A stretch of DNA of 34,419 bases, from positions 1 through 34,419 of IMG/VR virus record IMGVR_UViG_3300025407_000790. One strand, 5' to 3'. Every line of letters starts with the position of its first letter. Position 1 is the first letter of the stretch. The DNA is from a virus. The notes below the pieces were generated by a model. That model saw nothing but the letters and a program-made list of their open reading frames with translations. It had not been told where the DNA came from and made no database searches. A program made the translations under genes and the position numbers. Below are positions 7,892 to 14,491 of the stretch, piece after piece.

Positions 7892-8573
7892 ATATTTGTT
7901 TTGCCTTTTTAATAAAATCTTCTGGATACATATTACTAAAACAATCAAATGTAAGTTGTTGTATTACGTTTAACGGATATTTTGTATTCCAATCTAAATT
8001 AATAGAATCTGTATATTTTTTTAACTGTTCTTGTCTTTGTAAACTAATGTGACTTTGTACACTTGCAATGGATAAATCGGGTTCATTGCTACTGTAAGTA
8101 AAAAAATAGTTGATGCTTTTTAGTTTGCCATCTACAATAAAATAACTGCTTGGGTGCATACTGTACTTGTACCAGCCTCTGTCTTTGTGTGCTTGGATAA
8201 TGGCTAGCATTTGATCCTGCCAGTCTGGTAGTATTTCATTAAACGAACAATTACGGTCTAAACTTTGTTGCCAAAAATCAACACCACCAATTTCTAAATA
8301 AATTTTACGTTCTGGAACATTTACTTCTTTAATTGCTGGAACCATGTCTGGATTATGCCAAGCCATGTTGCTAATGAAGTGCAATTCTCGATTCCATTTT
8401 TCATCCATTAGTTCTTGGTCAATTACTTGATTCTTACCCTGGTGATATTCGGAATCATTATGATACCACATACAAAATGTTTTACTATCACTACTAATTA
8501 AACTAGTATAGATTAAGTTATTTCTACAAGGTTCTTCACCTGGTACGCGATTGTAATAGTATTCAAACTGCAT
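7878..8573 (-). CDS. Phage protein, possible small kinase-like fold (paralogue of 4296-4940)
   Basis: A 231-residue relative of the 4296-4940 product: shared features are CRNN.Y.SLI, TFCMW, a strand ending RKIYLEI, LPDWQDQ and a YKYSMHPSSYFIVDG segment where a kinase-like catalytic loop might be. Function not recognised; the kinase idea is inference. It leads a late minus-strand block whose next three genes are all oxygenase-like. Unlike its paralogue it has a conventional leader: the late element AATAAATA lies 18 bases upstream and GGGAG sits before the ATG. Confidence 0.75.
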   Translation of the reverse strand: MQFEYYYNRVPGEEPCRNNLIYTSLISSDSKTFCMWYHNDSEYHQGKNQVIDQELMDEKWNRELHFISNMAWHNPDMVPAIKEVNVPERKIYLEIGGVDFWQQSLDRNCSFNEILPDWQDQMLAIIQAHKDRGWYKYSMHPSSYFIVDGKLKSINYFFTYSSNEPDLSIASVQSHISLQRQEQLKKYTDSINLDWNTKYPLNVIQQLTFDCFSNMYPEDFIKKAKQIYARD

Positions 8574-8591
8574 AAAATCTCCCTATAGCTC

Positions 8592-8599
8592 TATTTATT
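8592..8599 (-). promoter_or_regulatory. T4-type late promoter, AATAAATA
   Basis: One mismatch to TATAAATA on the minus strand. After it come about 18 bases with a GGGAG ribosome-binding site before ATG 8573. It stands back to back with the late element at 8620-8627 in a 61-base intergenic region, the same arrangement as at 4257-4289. Confidence 0.7.
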
Positions 8600-8619
8600 T
8601 TCTGCCCTTAACTCTACAA

Positions 8620-8627
8620 CATAAATA
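8620..8627 (+). promoter_or_regulatory. T4-type late promoter, CATAAATA
   Basis: One mismatch to TATAAATA. Only seven bases separate it from ATG 8635 and there is no Shine-Dalgarno sequence in that space, so a leaderless or nearly leaderless mRNA is expected. Confidence 0.7.
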
Positions 8628-8634
8628 TTGTACT

Positions 8635-9711
8635 ATGAAAATTACAAAAATACCCGGCTTAGGAAGATTCGGAATCTTTATCGATGATGTAGACTTTACT
8701 ACAATGTCAGATGACCAGTGGTTAGAAATCGGACAACTGCATTTACAAAACTTAGTTACAATCATACGAGACTGTAACATGCCTTGGGAAACTCAACCAG
8801 ACTGGTGTGAAAAGTTTGGTCCCAGACGCAGTGGAGTACGCTACCATATGGAAAAGAAGTATGGTCAACAATGGAATTGGTTATTCAAAGAAGCACAAGC
8901 AAATAATCCTATTATTAGTGAATTGGATCGAGAACGTATACAAGCTATTGCCAAAGTACAGTATCAAACTCCAGGCGGAAAAAGTTTCATGAAAGTGAGT
9001 GGAGCCAAGGATGAACACGGTAATGCACTTGGGATGTTTGCAGAAGGCGAATTACTATGGCATAGTAACGAATCGGGTACGCTGACATTTACTCCGGGCG
9101 TTGCATTGTTGGGTGTGCAGAACATGATAGGATCTGCTACAGGATTTATCACAACTACTGATTATTATGAAAATGTAAGCAATGCATTTCGTAGCGAATT
9201 AGATGAAATGATACTGTTACATAGATTTATCCCGGGTGCTATTAATCCAGGTCTACGTGCAGATCAAGATGAAATCATGCATGCCAATATGTGTCCAGAA
9301 GACGATACCGAAATACCAATGACCATTTTAAGTCCAAGTGGTATCAAAGGACTGCATTATAGTATTAATACTGCTTATAGTATTAAGGGCATGAGCAAAG
9401 AATCCAGCGATGAAATATTTGCTATGATTAACAAAGAATTATTTGTAGACAAATACATCTATGATCACTGGTATCAAAGTGATCACGACTTGTGTTTGTT
9501 TGACAACAGTATTACATTACACAGAAGATTAGGCGATATCAAAGAACGTGTGTGCCATCGTGTCCCACATGACTACACTAAATTACATAGCAACTTTTGG
9601 CAGCCTTATAGCCAACCAGATGTTGCTGATCAATTCGAAAAAGAAATTCTTTACTATGTTGATTTATGCAAGGTTAGAGGATACAGAATGCCTGACGGAA
9701 GTTTGTCTTGA
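8635..9711 (+). CDS. TauD/TfdA-like oxygenase with an HxN metal motif
   Basis: A 358-residue TauD/TfdA relative: N-terminal lid, LLWHSNESG with H143 and N145, and the distal LHRRL...RVCHRVPHDY segment with H296 and R305 or R309. As in the relative at 5431-6294, the Asp/Glu of HxD/E is Asn, while HRRL is intact. The C-terminus extends about 40 residues past the core. The protein is longer than its relative, with an insertion between residues 180 and 245. It is the first gene of a plus-strand late block and shares TTGA with the next gene. The predicted transcript has almost no 5' leader. Confidence 0.8.
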   Translation: MKITKIPGLGRFGIFIDDVDFTTMSDDQWLEIGQLHLQNLVTIIRDCNMPWETQPDWCEKFGPRRSGVRYHMEKKYGQQWNWLFKEAQANNPIISELDRERIQAIAKVQYQTPGGKSFMKVSGAKDEHGNALGMFAEGELLWHSNESGTLTFTPGVALLGVQNMIGSATGFITTTDYYENVSNAFRSELDEMILLHRFIPGAINPGLRADQDEIMHANMCPEDDTEIPMTILSPSGIKGLHYSINTAYSIKGMSKESSDEIFAMINKELFVDKYIYDHWYQSDHDLCLFDNSITLHRRLGDIKERVCHRVPHDYTKLHSNFWQPYSQPDVADQFEKEILYYVDLCKVRGYRMPDGSLS

Positions 9712-10319
9712 ATCCGTATGCCGTTGAAAATACATACCACGTAATTTATCACGAAACATGTGATGAGTTCGAACGTGTACGCAGTATCTGTTTAGAAGAG
9801 AATAATTGGTTACAGAAAAATTATACTCAAGAAAAATTAGTTATAGAAGATCATAGTGGTTATGTTGTAGTATATCAGAAAGAAACTAACAAACCTATTA
9901 TCATGGCAGGTGCATATAATGGCATGTTTCCTTCTAACGTAGCTCGATTAGCCAACAGATTATATTTGTTTCCAGAATTTCGTTGCGGTAGACACAACAT
10001 GATAGAATCTTACAAACTTCATCATGAACGTATAGTTAAGCCTTTAATGGCTATTAACGATTACAATCTGTATGTTATCACTATGCAAAATCGTACTCGT
10101 GGAAACAAGGGGTGGTGGAGTCGTTGGAAAAAAATGATGCAAGAATCCAGCAATAATATGTGGACTGAAGCAGATGGCTATTTGCAAACATGTCCATGGC
10201 TTGTTCAAAAGTGTTGTCAAAATTTTGTTTATACAGAATTAAAAAAAGGTACATTTAAAGAATGGAACCCAAAAATTATAACCGAGGCGGAATGGCAAGT
10301 ATTGCCTGAAGGTACATGA
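9708..10319 (+). CDS. GNAT-like phage protein of unknown function
   Basis: A 203-residue protein that starts with TTG 9708 inside the stop of the upstream gene (TTGA). VVVYQKETNKPIIMAGAYNG followed by ARLANRLYLFPEFR resembles strands of small acyltransferases (GNAT-like), with a basic patch (RTRGNKGWWSRWKK) after it. No acetyl-CoA motif is certain. It sits between a TauD-like oxygenase and a fatty-acid desaturase, which would suit an acyl-transfer step, but that is inference from context only. Confidence 0.65.
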   Translation: MNPYAVENTYHVIYHETCDEFERVRSICLEENNWLQKNYTQEKLVIEDHSGYVVVYQKETNKPIIMAGAYNGMFPSNVARLANRLYLFPEFRCGRHNMIESYKLHHERIVKPLMAINDYNLYVITMQNRTRGNKGWWSRWKKMMQESSNNMWTEADGYLQTCPWLVQKCCQNFVYTELKKGTFKEWNPKIITEAEWQVLPEGT

Positions 10320-11050
10320 CATTAAACAAAAAGTTACGAACCTTACAATTTTTAAATCTTTTCTTATCTATCGTAGGATTGTGTTATTATGGGTTTGATT
10401 ACTTGTTGTTGAGTTATCTAGTTTTTGTTTTGTTATGCCCTATTGGAATTAGTGCAGGGTTACATAGATACTTTACACACAAGTCTTATAAAACATCTAA
10501 GTTCTGGGAAAGAACTATGTTGCTGTTAAGTGTATATGCTACTGTAGGTAGCAGTATAGCTTGGGTCGGTGTTCACAGAGCACATCATACATTTACCGAC
10601 AAACCCTACGACCCGCATAGTCCAGCTGATGGAGTATTCAAAGCATGGACTGGTATAGGGCATACTGAAACTAAGATCCCAGTTAGTTTTGTAAAAGATC
10701 TATTAAGAGATCCGTTACATAGATTTATACACGATAATTATTTTAAAATTTTATTGATTCCAGTAATTGCATTATTTCTGTATAGTCCAATGCTCGGAGT
10801 TTTTTTATATGCTATACCTGCAACTCTGGCGCTACAAACAACTAGCATAGTTAATGTACTAGGACACACACAAGGATATCGCAGTTACAATACTGACGAT
10901 TGCAGTAGCAATAGTTGGATTGCTAACATTCTTAGTTTAGGAGAAGGATGGCATAATAACCATCATCATTATCCCAGCAATTTTAGTTTAACAGAACGTT
11001 GGTGGGAATGGGATTTAATTGGCGAATTTATAGAGGCAATTCGCCTATAA
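10316..11050 (+). CDS. Membrane fatty-acid (acyl-CoA delta-9-type) desaturase
   Basis: All three histidine boxes of membrane desaturases are present: HRYFTH (50-55), HRAHH (87-91) and HNNHHH (213-218, in GEGWHNNHHHYP). They bind the di-iron centre that introduces a cis double bond into an acyl chain. Hydrophobic stretches at about 10-45, 66-82 and 145-180 make the membrane core. At 244 residues it is a short but complete form without a cytochrome b5 part. It shares ATGA with the upstream GNAT-like gene. Its 3' end overlaps the opposing methyltransferase by 23 bases. Expected role: changing the unsaturation of host membrane lipids or a lipid product late in infection. Confidence 0.92.
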   Translation: MTLNKKLRTLQFLNLFLSIVGLCYYGFDYLLLSYLVFVLLCPIGISAGLHRYFTHKSYKTSKFWERTMLLLSVYATVGSSIAWVGVHRAHHTFTDKPYDPHSPADGVFKAWTGIGHTETKIPVSFVKDLLRDPLHRFIHDNYFKILLIPVIALFLYSPMLGVFLYAIPATLALQTTSIVNVLGHTQGYRSYNTDDCSSNSWIANILSLGEGWHNNHHHYPSNFSLTERWWEWDLIGEFIEAIRL

Positions 11051-11624
11051 TCATATAGCGGGTATACATCTGTGTTTCTAACTCACCGGACCATATGACA
11101 TCAAGTTTACTTTGTTCTTCAAAATGTTGTAAACTAGTAGAAGTTCTAATGTGTTCTGGTAACTCATAATTGTTGCCTTGCAACACAATCAAACTATCTT
11201 TTCTAAGACCCGACAACCATAGCTCGTAATCTTCTTGAGTGATATGTTCACAGCTAGTATTAATAACAACATCAGCCTCGCTAGGCACGTTTATCATATT
11301 AGCATGGATGAATTCAAACCTGCCCTGTATATGTTCAATCTTGTTCATCATCTCGGATATAGATTTACAGTTTATATCTAAATCTATATTGTTAATTTTT
11401 TCAACAGTCATTCCACTTTGAAATATCATACTGGCTAGAGTACCTACCCACCCTGCGTATATGTCAATATTAACAGGCTGATCAATTTCTAATTTCAAAT
11501 GTTCTATCAGCCATTCTTTACTTTTAATTTGTCCGCGCCAAAACGCTTCTAAAGTTTGACTTGGATTGTCGCTATCTCTTATAGCACACATCCAATAATG
11601 TAAATGTTCTGTATCAATTAGCAT
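11028..11624 (-). CDS. SAM-dependent methyltransferase-like protein
   Basis: The 198-residue protein has a class I methyltransferase pattern: a glycine-containing first strand (VNIDIYAGWVGTLAS), an acidic end of strand two (NNIDLDINCKS), FEFIHANMINV, and ADVVINTSCEHI as the strand-four region. Target unknown. It is the last gene of the minus-strand block 13577-11028 behind two radical SAM genes, with a start overlapping the SPASM gene's stop, so it may act on the same substrate. Its stop overlaps the opposing desaturase. Confidence 0.75.
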   Translation of the reverse strand: MLIDTEHLHYWMCAIRDSDNPSQTLEAFWRGQIKSKEWLIEHLKLEIDQPVNIDIYAGWVGTLASMIFQSGMTVEKINNIDLDINCKSISEMMNKIEHIQGRFEFIHANMINVPSEADVVINTSCEHITQEDYELWLSGLRKDSLIVLQGNNYELPEHIRTSTSLQHFEEQSKLDVIWSGELETQMYTRYMIIGELPL

Positions 11625-12630
11625 TAAACTGTGTTCCTAACTTGTCGAACTTGCCGCATTGTTTGGCACATTCATAAACTGGGTCGTTAGCCCAGGTGTT
11701 TTCAATACGATTAAAATAACCCGAATTGAAAATGTCCTCTAAAGATTGTTCATGTAGATTAGGAAACTCTCCAATCTTGTCCATATAATCGATACGAGTA
11801 TATTGTTTATGTAATTTTTCTTTAAAGTCCATCCAGCAACACGGACCGACATTACCAGACGCCGCAACATAAATTTGTTTGTATTTGACTGCCTTGCAAG
11901 TAATAACACAAGAACTTTTGTCTACCACTTGATCCATAGGCATATCTCTTGCATACTTTAAAACTTCTGGAAGTATTTCTTCAGTTTTGGTACTTGGCAA
12001 TAAATGATACAATGTCTTGCCTGAATCATCTAATACTGGAAATTTAATATCAGTAAATCGAGTTGTGTGTTTTACTTGGAATAAATTAAATCCTAACTGG
12101 GCAGACAGACGGCGGCATGCTTCTACTTGATGCTCATTGTGTTTGAACACCAGCATGTGCCAATCTGCATGGCCACCTGCTTGTATGAATGCAGTTGCAT
12201 TTTTTATAATTCTGTTCCAATCTGTGTCTATTCTATAAAGAGAATGAGTGTCTTCTAATCCGTCAATACCAAATACTACTCTAATATCTAATTTAGCTAA
12301 CTCTGCCCACCATTGAGTACTTCTAGCACTGCCGTTTGTATGCATACTCAAACGTATATTAGGATTAGTTGTTCTGAGGTACTGAAAGATTGCCAAACAA
12401 TCTTCTGCAATGATAGGATCACCCAAGTTGCCGCACATGAATAAACTATCTAGTTGACAGATAAAATCTTTACTGAACCATTTTTTAAATGTATCTAAAT
12501 CTATTTCCACTAATGTCATGAGCGGATTCAATGTGCCGCCGTTGATACGCCTTGGGCACATAGGGCAACGTGCTTGACATTTAGTAGTTACTTCTAAGTG
12601 TATATCTCGTATGTCTGTTAGTTTATACAT
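11614..12630 (-). CDS. Radical SAM protein with SPASM-like C-terminus (paralogue of 88-1101)
   Basis: C18, C22 and C25 (KCQARCPMC) form the radical SAM cluster site. The C-terminal region carries extra cysteines (SSCVITCKAVKYKQIYVAASGN would be the SPASM entry, then GPCCW and CAKQCG near the end). It is co-linear with the 88-1101 product over nearly the whole length. SPASM proteins often modify peptides or proteins; no precursor peptide is seen nearby. It overlaps its upstream partner radical SAM gene by 13 bases. Confidence 0.88.
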   Translation of the reverse strand: MYKLTDIRDIHLEVTTKCQARCPMCPRRINGGTLNPLMTLVEIDLDTFKKWFSKDFICQLDSLFMCGNLGDPIIAEDCLAIFQYLRTTNPNIRLSMHTNGSARSTQWWAELAKLDIRVVFGIDGLEDTHSLYRIDTDWNRIIKNATAFIQAGGHADWHMLVFKHNEHQVEACRRLSAQLGFNLFQVKHTTRFTDIKFPVLDDSGKTLYHLLPSTKTEEILPEVLKYARDMPMDQVVDKSSCVITCKAVKYKQIYVAASGNVGPCCWMDFKEKLHKQYTRIDYMDKIGEFPNLHEQSLEDIFNSGYFNRIENTWANDPVYECAKQCGKFDKLGTQFNAN

Positions 12631-13577
12631 TTTGGTATTTTGCTGTCTGCACTACTTACGCAACGAGGCGTTGAACATATACGAGGTGCGGAAAACAAAG
12701 TAAATTTTTCTATCGTACCTAATGGCTCATCCCGACAACTATAAGCTCTTTTAACTTCAGTACCTTTTATTATAACACTTTGATAGCCTGCATTGCAAGT
12801 CCAATTGGTAAAACTATTGAACCCTAATGCGTTGAATCGTTCTGCTTGATCTATAAAATAATTCTGATTACCGTCGGTTAACCTGATTTGATATCCTTCC
12901 TGCTGTTCAAAGTCATTTTGCATTATAGTAAGCATATCAGGAGTATAGCCTTCTACAATAGCAGTAGCAGTATCATTGCTTTGTGGTTTGAGAGTTACGT
13001 TGATTCCACGAGCACGAAGGCGTTCACAGCGAGCCAATGTTTCATAAAACACACTGGGAACCATTACTTGATTAACTGTTACATGTACCTGTTCATACAT
13101 TAACTGTAAACATTTGTCTCCAAACTCTTGCTCTCTAGCATGTTCTGCGTGAAAACTGGCAGTGATACTTCTTCGCTGTAGGCAGTCTGTAACATCGCTC
13201 CAATGCTTCCACCATTTTGATCCTGGACTTAAATTAGTTGTCATATGGATACTTTGGTACGGGCTTTCGGTTTCGTCCAAATGTTTGATCAAATTGAGCA
13301 AATCTCGATAAGCAGTCGGCTCACCTCCGCTGAAGCTCCAGTGGAATTCTTCAAATCCATTTATCCTAGCCTGGCGTTTGATTTCATCTATAACGGATTT
13401 ATACACTTCTAAGGTTTGGTGATCCGGTTGATCGCTTCTAGCGTAGGGCCAACAGTAGGAACATTTATAGTTACAAAATCTACCCAGGATCCAACTAATG
13501 TTAAATAATGGACGATCCAACATAGATTGTTGTCCAAAACGTTGTATTTTTGCGAAAGGTATAGTTGAGAATTGCAT
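12618..13577 (-). CDS. Radical SAM protein
   Basis: The cluster motif is CNYKCSYC (C35, C39, C42 from ATG 13577), followed by FSGGEPTAY, the SAM-binding GGEP segment. Late cysteines (NWTCNAGY, AYSCRDE, ICSTPRC and KCIN at the end) suggest one or two auxiliary clusters. Two in-frame ATGs exist. The second (13577) is preferred: TGTAAATA, a likely late -10 element, abuts the first ATG (13583) and ends six bases before the second, the same distance as at 4296. First gene of a three-gene block with a SPASM radical SAM protein and a methyltransferase. Confidence 0.85.
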   Translation of the reverse strand: MQFSTIPFAKIQRFGQQSMLDRPLFNISWILGRFCNYKCSYCWPYARSDQPDHQTLEVYKSVIDEIKRQARINGFEEFHWSFSGGEPTAYRDLLNLIKHLDETESPYQSIHMTTNLSPGSKWWKHWSDVTDCLQRRSITASFHAEHAREQEFGDKCLQLMYEQVHVTVNQVMVPSVFYETLARCERLRARGINVTLKPQSNDTATAIVEGYTPDMLTIMQNDFEQQEGYQIRLTDGNQNYFIDQAERFNALGFNSFTNWTCNAGYQSVIIKGTEVKRAYSCRDEPLGTIEKFTLFSAPRICSTPRCVSSADSKIPKCIN

Positions 13578-13605
13578 TGACATTATTTACACATGGTGCT
13601 ATAAT
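13577..13605 (+). promoter_or_regulatory. Perfect sigma70 promoter (TTGACA-17-TATAAT)
   Basis: TTGACA at 13577-13582 and TATAAT at 13600-13605 are both exact consensus with a 17-base spacer. Transcription would start about 13610-13612, at the first base of the tRNA-like element. It is the start of the rightward early-type region. Confidence 0.88.
13584..13591 (-). promoter_or_regulatory. Probable T4-type late promoter, TGTAAATA
   Basis: The minus strand reads TGTAAATA, one mismatch to the late consensus, six bases before ATG 13577. It lies inside the 17-base spacer of the plus-strand sigma70 promoter 13577-13605, so the two cannot easily be occupied at once. Confidence 0.6.
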
Positions 13606-13611
13606 TAACAG

Positions 13612-13728
13612 GCAGACGTGAGTGTAACTGGTAAACCTCCTCCTAGTAAGCTGACCCCCAGCTGAACGGAGGGCAAGGGTCTAGCTCTTAGAGCGACTTT
13701 GGAAGTTCGAATCTTCCCGTCTGTACCA
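13612..13728 (+). ncRNA. 117-nt tRNA-like RNA with intact acceptor stem, T-arm and CCA
   Basis: The 3' half is a perfect tRNA: T-arm GGAAG-TTCGAAT-CTTCC (13701-13717), acceptor strand CGTCTGT, discriminator A and encoded CCA to 13728. The acceptor pairs over seven bases with GCAGACG at 13612-13618 (first pair G-U). The middle is not a normal tRNA: after a D-loop-like stretch with GG (13629-13631) comes CCTCC/GGAGG (13636-13640/13668-13672) enclosing AGCTG/CAGCT, then a long hairpin GGGTC-TA-GCTC/GAGC-GACTT (13677-13699). No seven-base anticodon loop with T33 can be drawn, so no amino acid is assigned. It may be a stable phage RNA, a degenerate tRNA, or a tRNA with an insertion. Confidence 0.7.
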
Positions 13729-13755
13729 TTGTTAACTAATAGAAAGAAGTTTAAA

Positions 13756-14079
13756 ATGAAAAAGATTGTAATTGCAACATTGATGTTTATTAGCACTAGT
13801 GTATTTGCGTACAACGATGATCCTGCAGAATTGTTTTCTACAGCTTCCAATGTCACCACTGAATCCAAAATCAAATGGGTATCGGTAAATGATGTTACGG
13901 CTCAATGCAATAGAGAACGTAGTGCCAAAGGACAAGCAGGATTCAATGCTAAATTAAAAGCCTGTAGTTTTTGGGACGACAATCACACATCCTGTACTAT
14001 CATTACAGGTAAAAATGTTAACATGCATACCATTGGACATGAAATGCGTCATTGTTTTCAAGGCGATTGGCATCAGTGA
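13756..14079 (+). CDS. Small exported protein with HExxH motif
   Basis: The first 18 residues are a clear signal peptide (MKKIVIATLMFISTSVFA, cut before YNDD), so the protein acts in the periplasm. Near the C-terminus HEMRH (95-99) within GHEMRHCFQGDWH has the zinc-protease pattern HExxH, with H106 as a possible third ligand. Four cysteines (51, 70, 80, 100) could form disulfides. At 107 residues it is too small for a standard protease, so it may be a minimal peptidase or only a metal-binding protein. ATG 13756 has GAAAGAAG before it, and the gene is first behind the tRNA-like RNA. It shares GTGA with the next gene. Confidence 0.8.
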   Translation: MKKIVIATLMFISTSVFAYNDDPAELFSTASNVTTESKIKWVSVNDVTAQCNRERSAKGQAGFNAKLKACSFWDDNHTSCTIITGKNVNMHTIGHEMRHCFQGDWHQ

Positions 14080-14477
14080 GAAATTTAGAAGAAGAAATTT
14101 GGCGCGATGATGAGATCCTAAACAAGATCCGTACTCGCGACGACTATGCTCAAAATGTCTATGCGGCATTTTGTAATATGCGTTGGTGCCCTAGAGAACT
14201 AGTTCCAGCATTAAGACAAGATGACAAAAAAGACTTGTGGCATTGTAGTTGGAGAAGTGCTGGCGGCTTAGTTGCAGATTGGCAAGGTAAGGGCGGAGAC
14301 TATATGGACTGGTACTGTTCCGGTATTAGAGGCGGTTTGAGTATCGACGGTAAAGAAGATGCCGAGTATTTTGAACGTACTAAGTATGTGTCCGAAGGTG
14401 TTATCACTGAAGAAGTTGAAAAAGACTTTAACCGTTTGGGCTGGTTTCCGGTTCCTTGGGACGATGACGAAGATTGA
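14076..14477 (+). CDS. Conserved phage protein of unknown function
   Basis: The start chosen is GTG 14076, which overlaps the upstream stop (GTGA) and gives 133 residues beginning MRNLEEEIW. The middle is rich in Trp and Gly (LWHCSWRSAGGLVADW, GGDYMDWYCSGI) and the tail is acidic (DDDED). I do not recognise a family. Position in the early operon suggests a small host-interaction or metabolic protein. Confidence 0.75.
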   Translation: MRNLEEEIWRDDEILNKIRTRDDYAQNVYAAFCNMRWCPRELVPALRQDDKKDLWHCSWRSAGGLVADWQGKGGDYMDWYCSGIRGGLSIDGKEDAEYFERTKYVSEGVITEEVEKDFNRLGWFPVPWDDDED

Positions 14478-14491
14478 GAGTAAATAATACT

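Noticed and set aside
12618-13577. A QueE (7-carboxy-7-deazaguanine synthase) assignment for the radical SAM gene, to pair with QueD
   Set aside because: It is too long, has several late cysteines like SPASM/twitch proteins, and lies in a late block far from queD.
13636-13699. A group I intron or a standard intron within the tRNA-like element
   Set aside because: The extra segment is far too short for a group I intron, and no register leaves a normal seven-base anticodon loop with T33 after removal.
14474-14491. Longer N-termini for small genes (14474, 18407, 19847, 20592, 7948)
   Set aside because: The upstream parts run inside neighbouring genes, disrupt signal peptides or break alignment with a paralogue; the internal ATGs have better ribosome-binding sites or overlaps.
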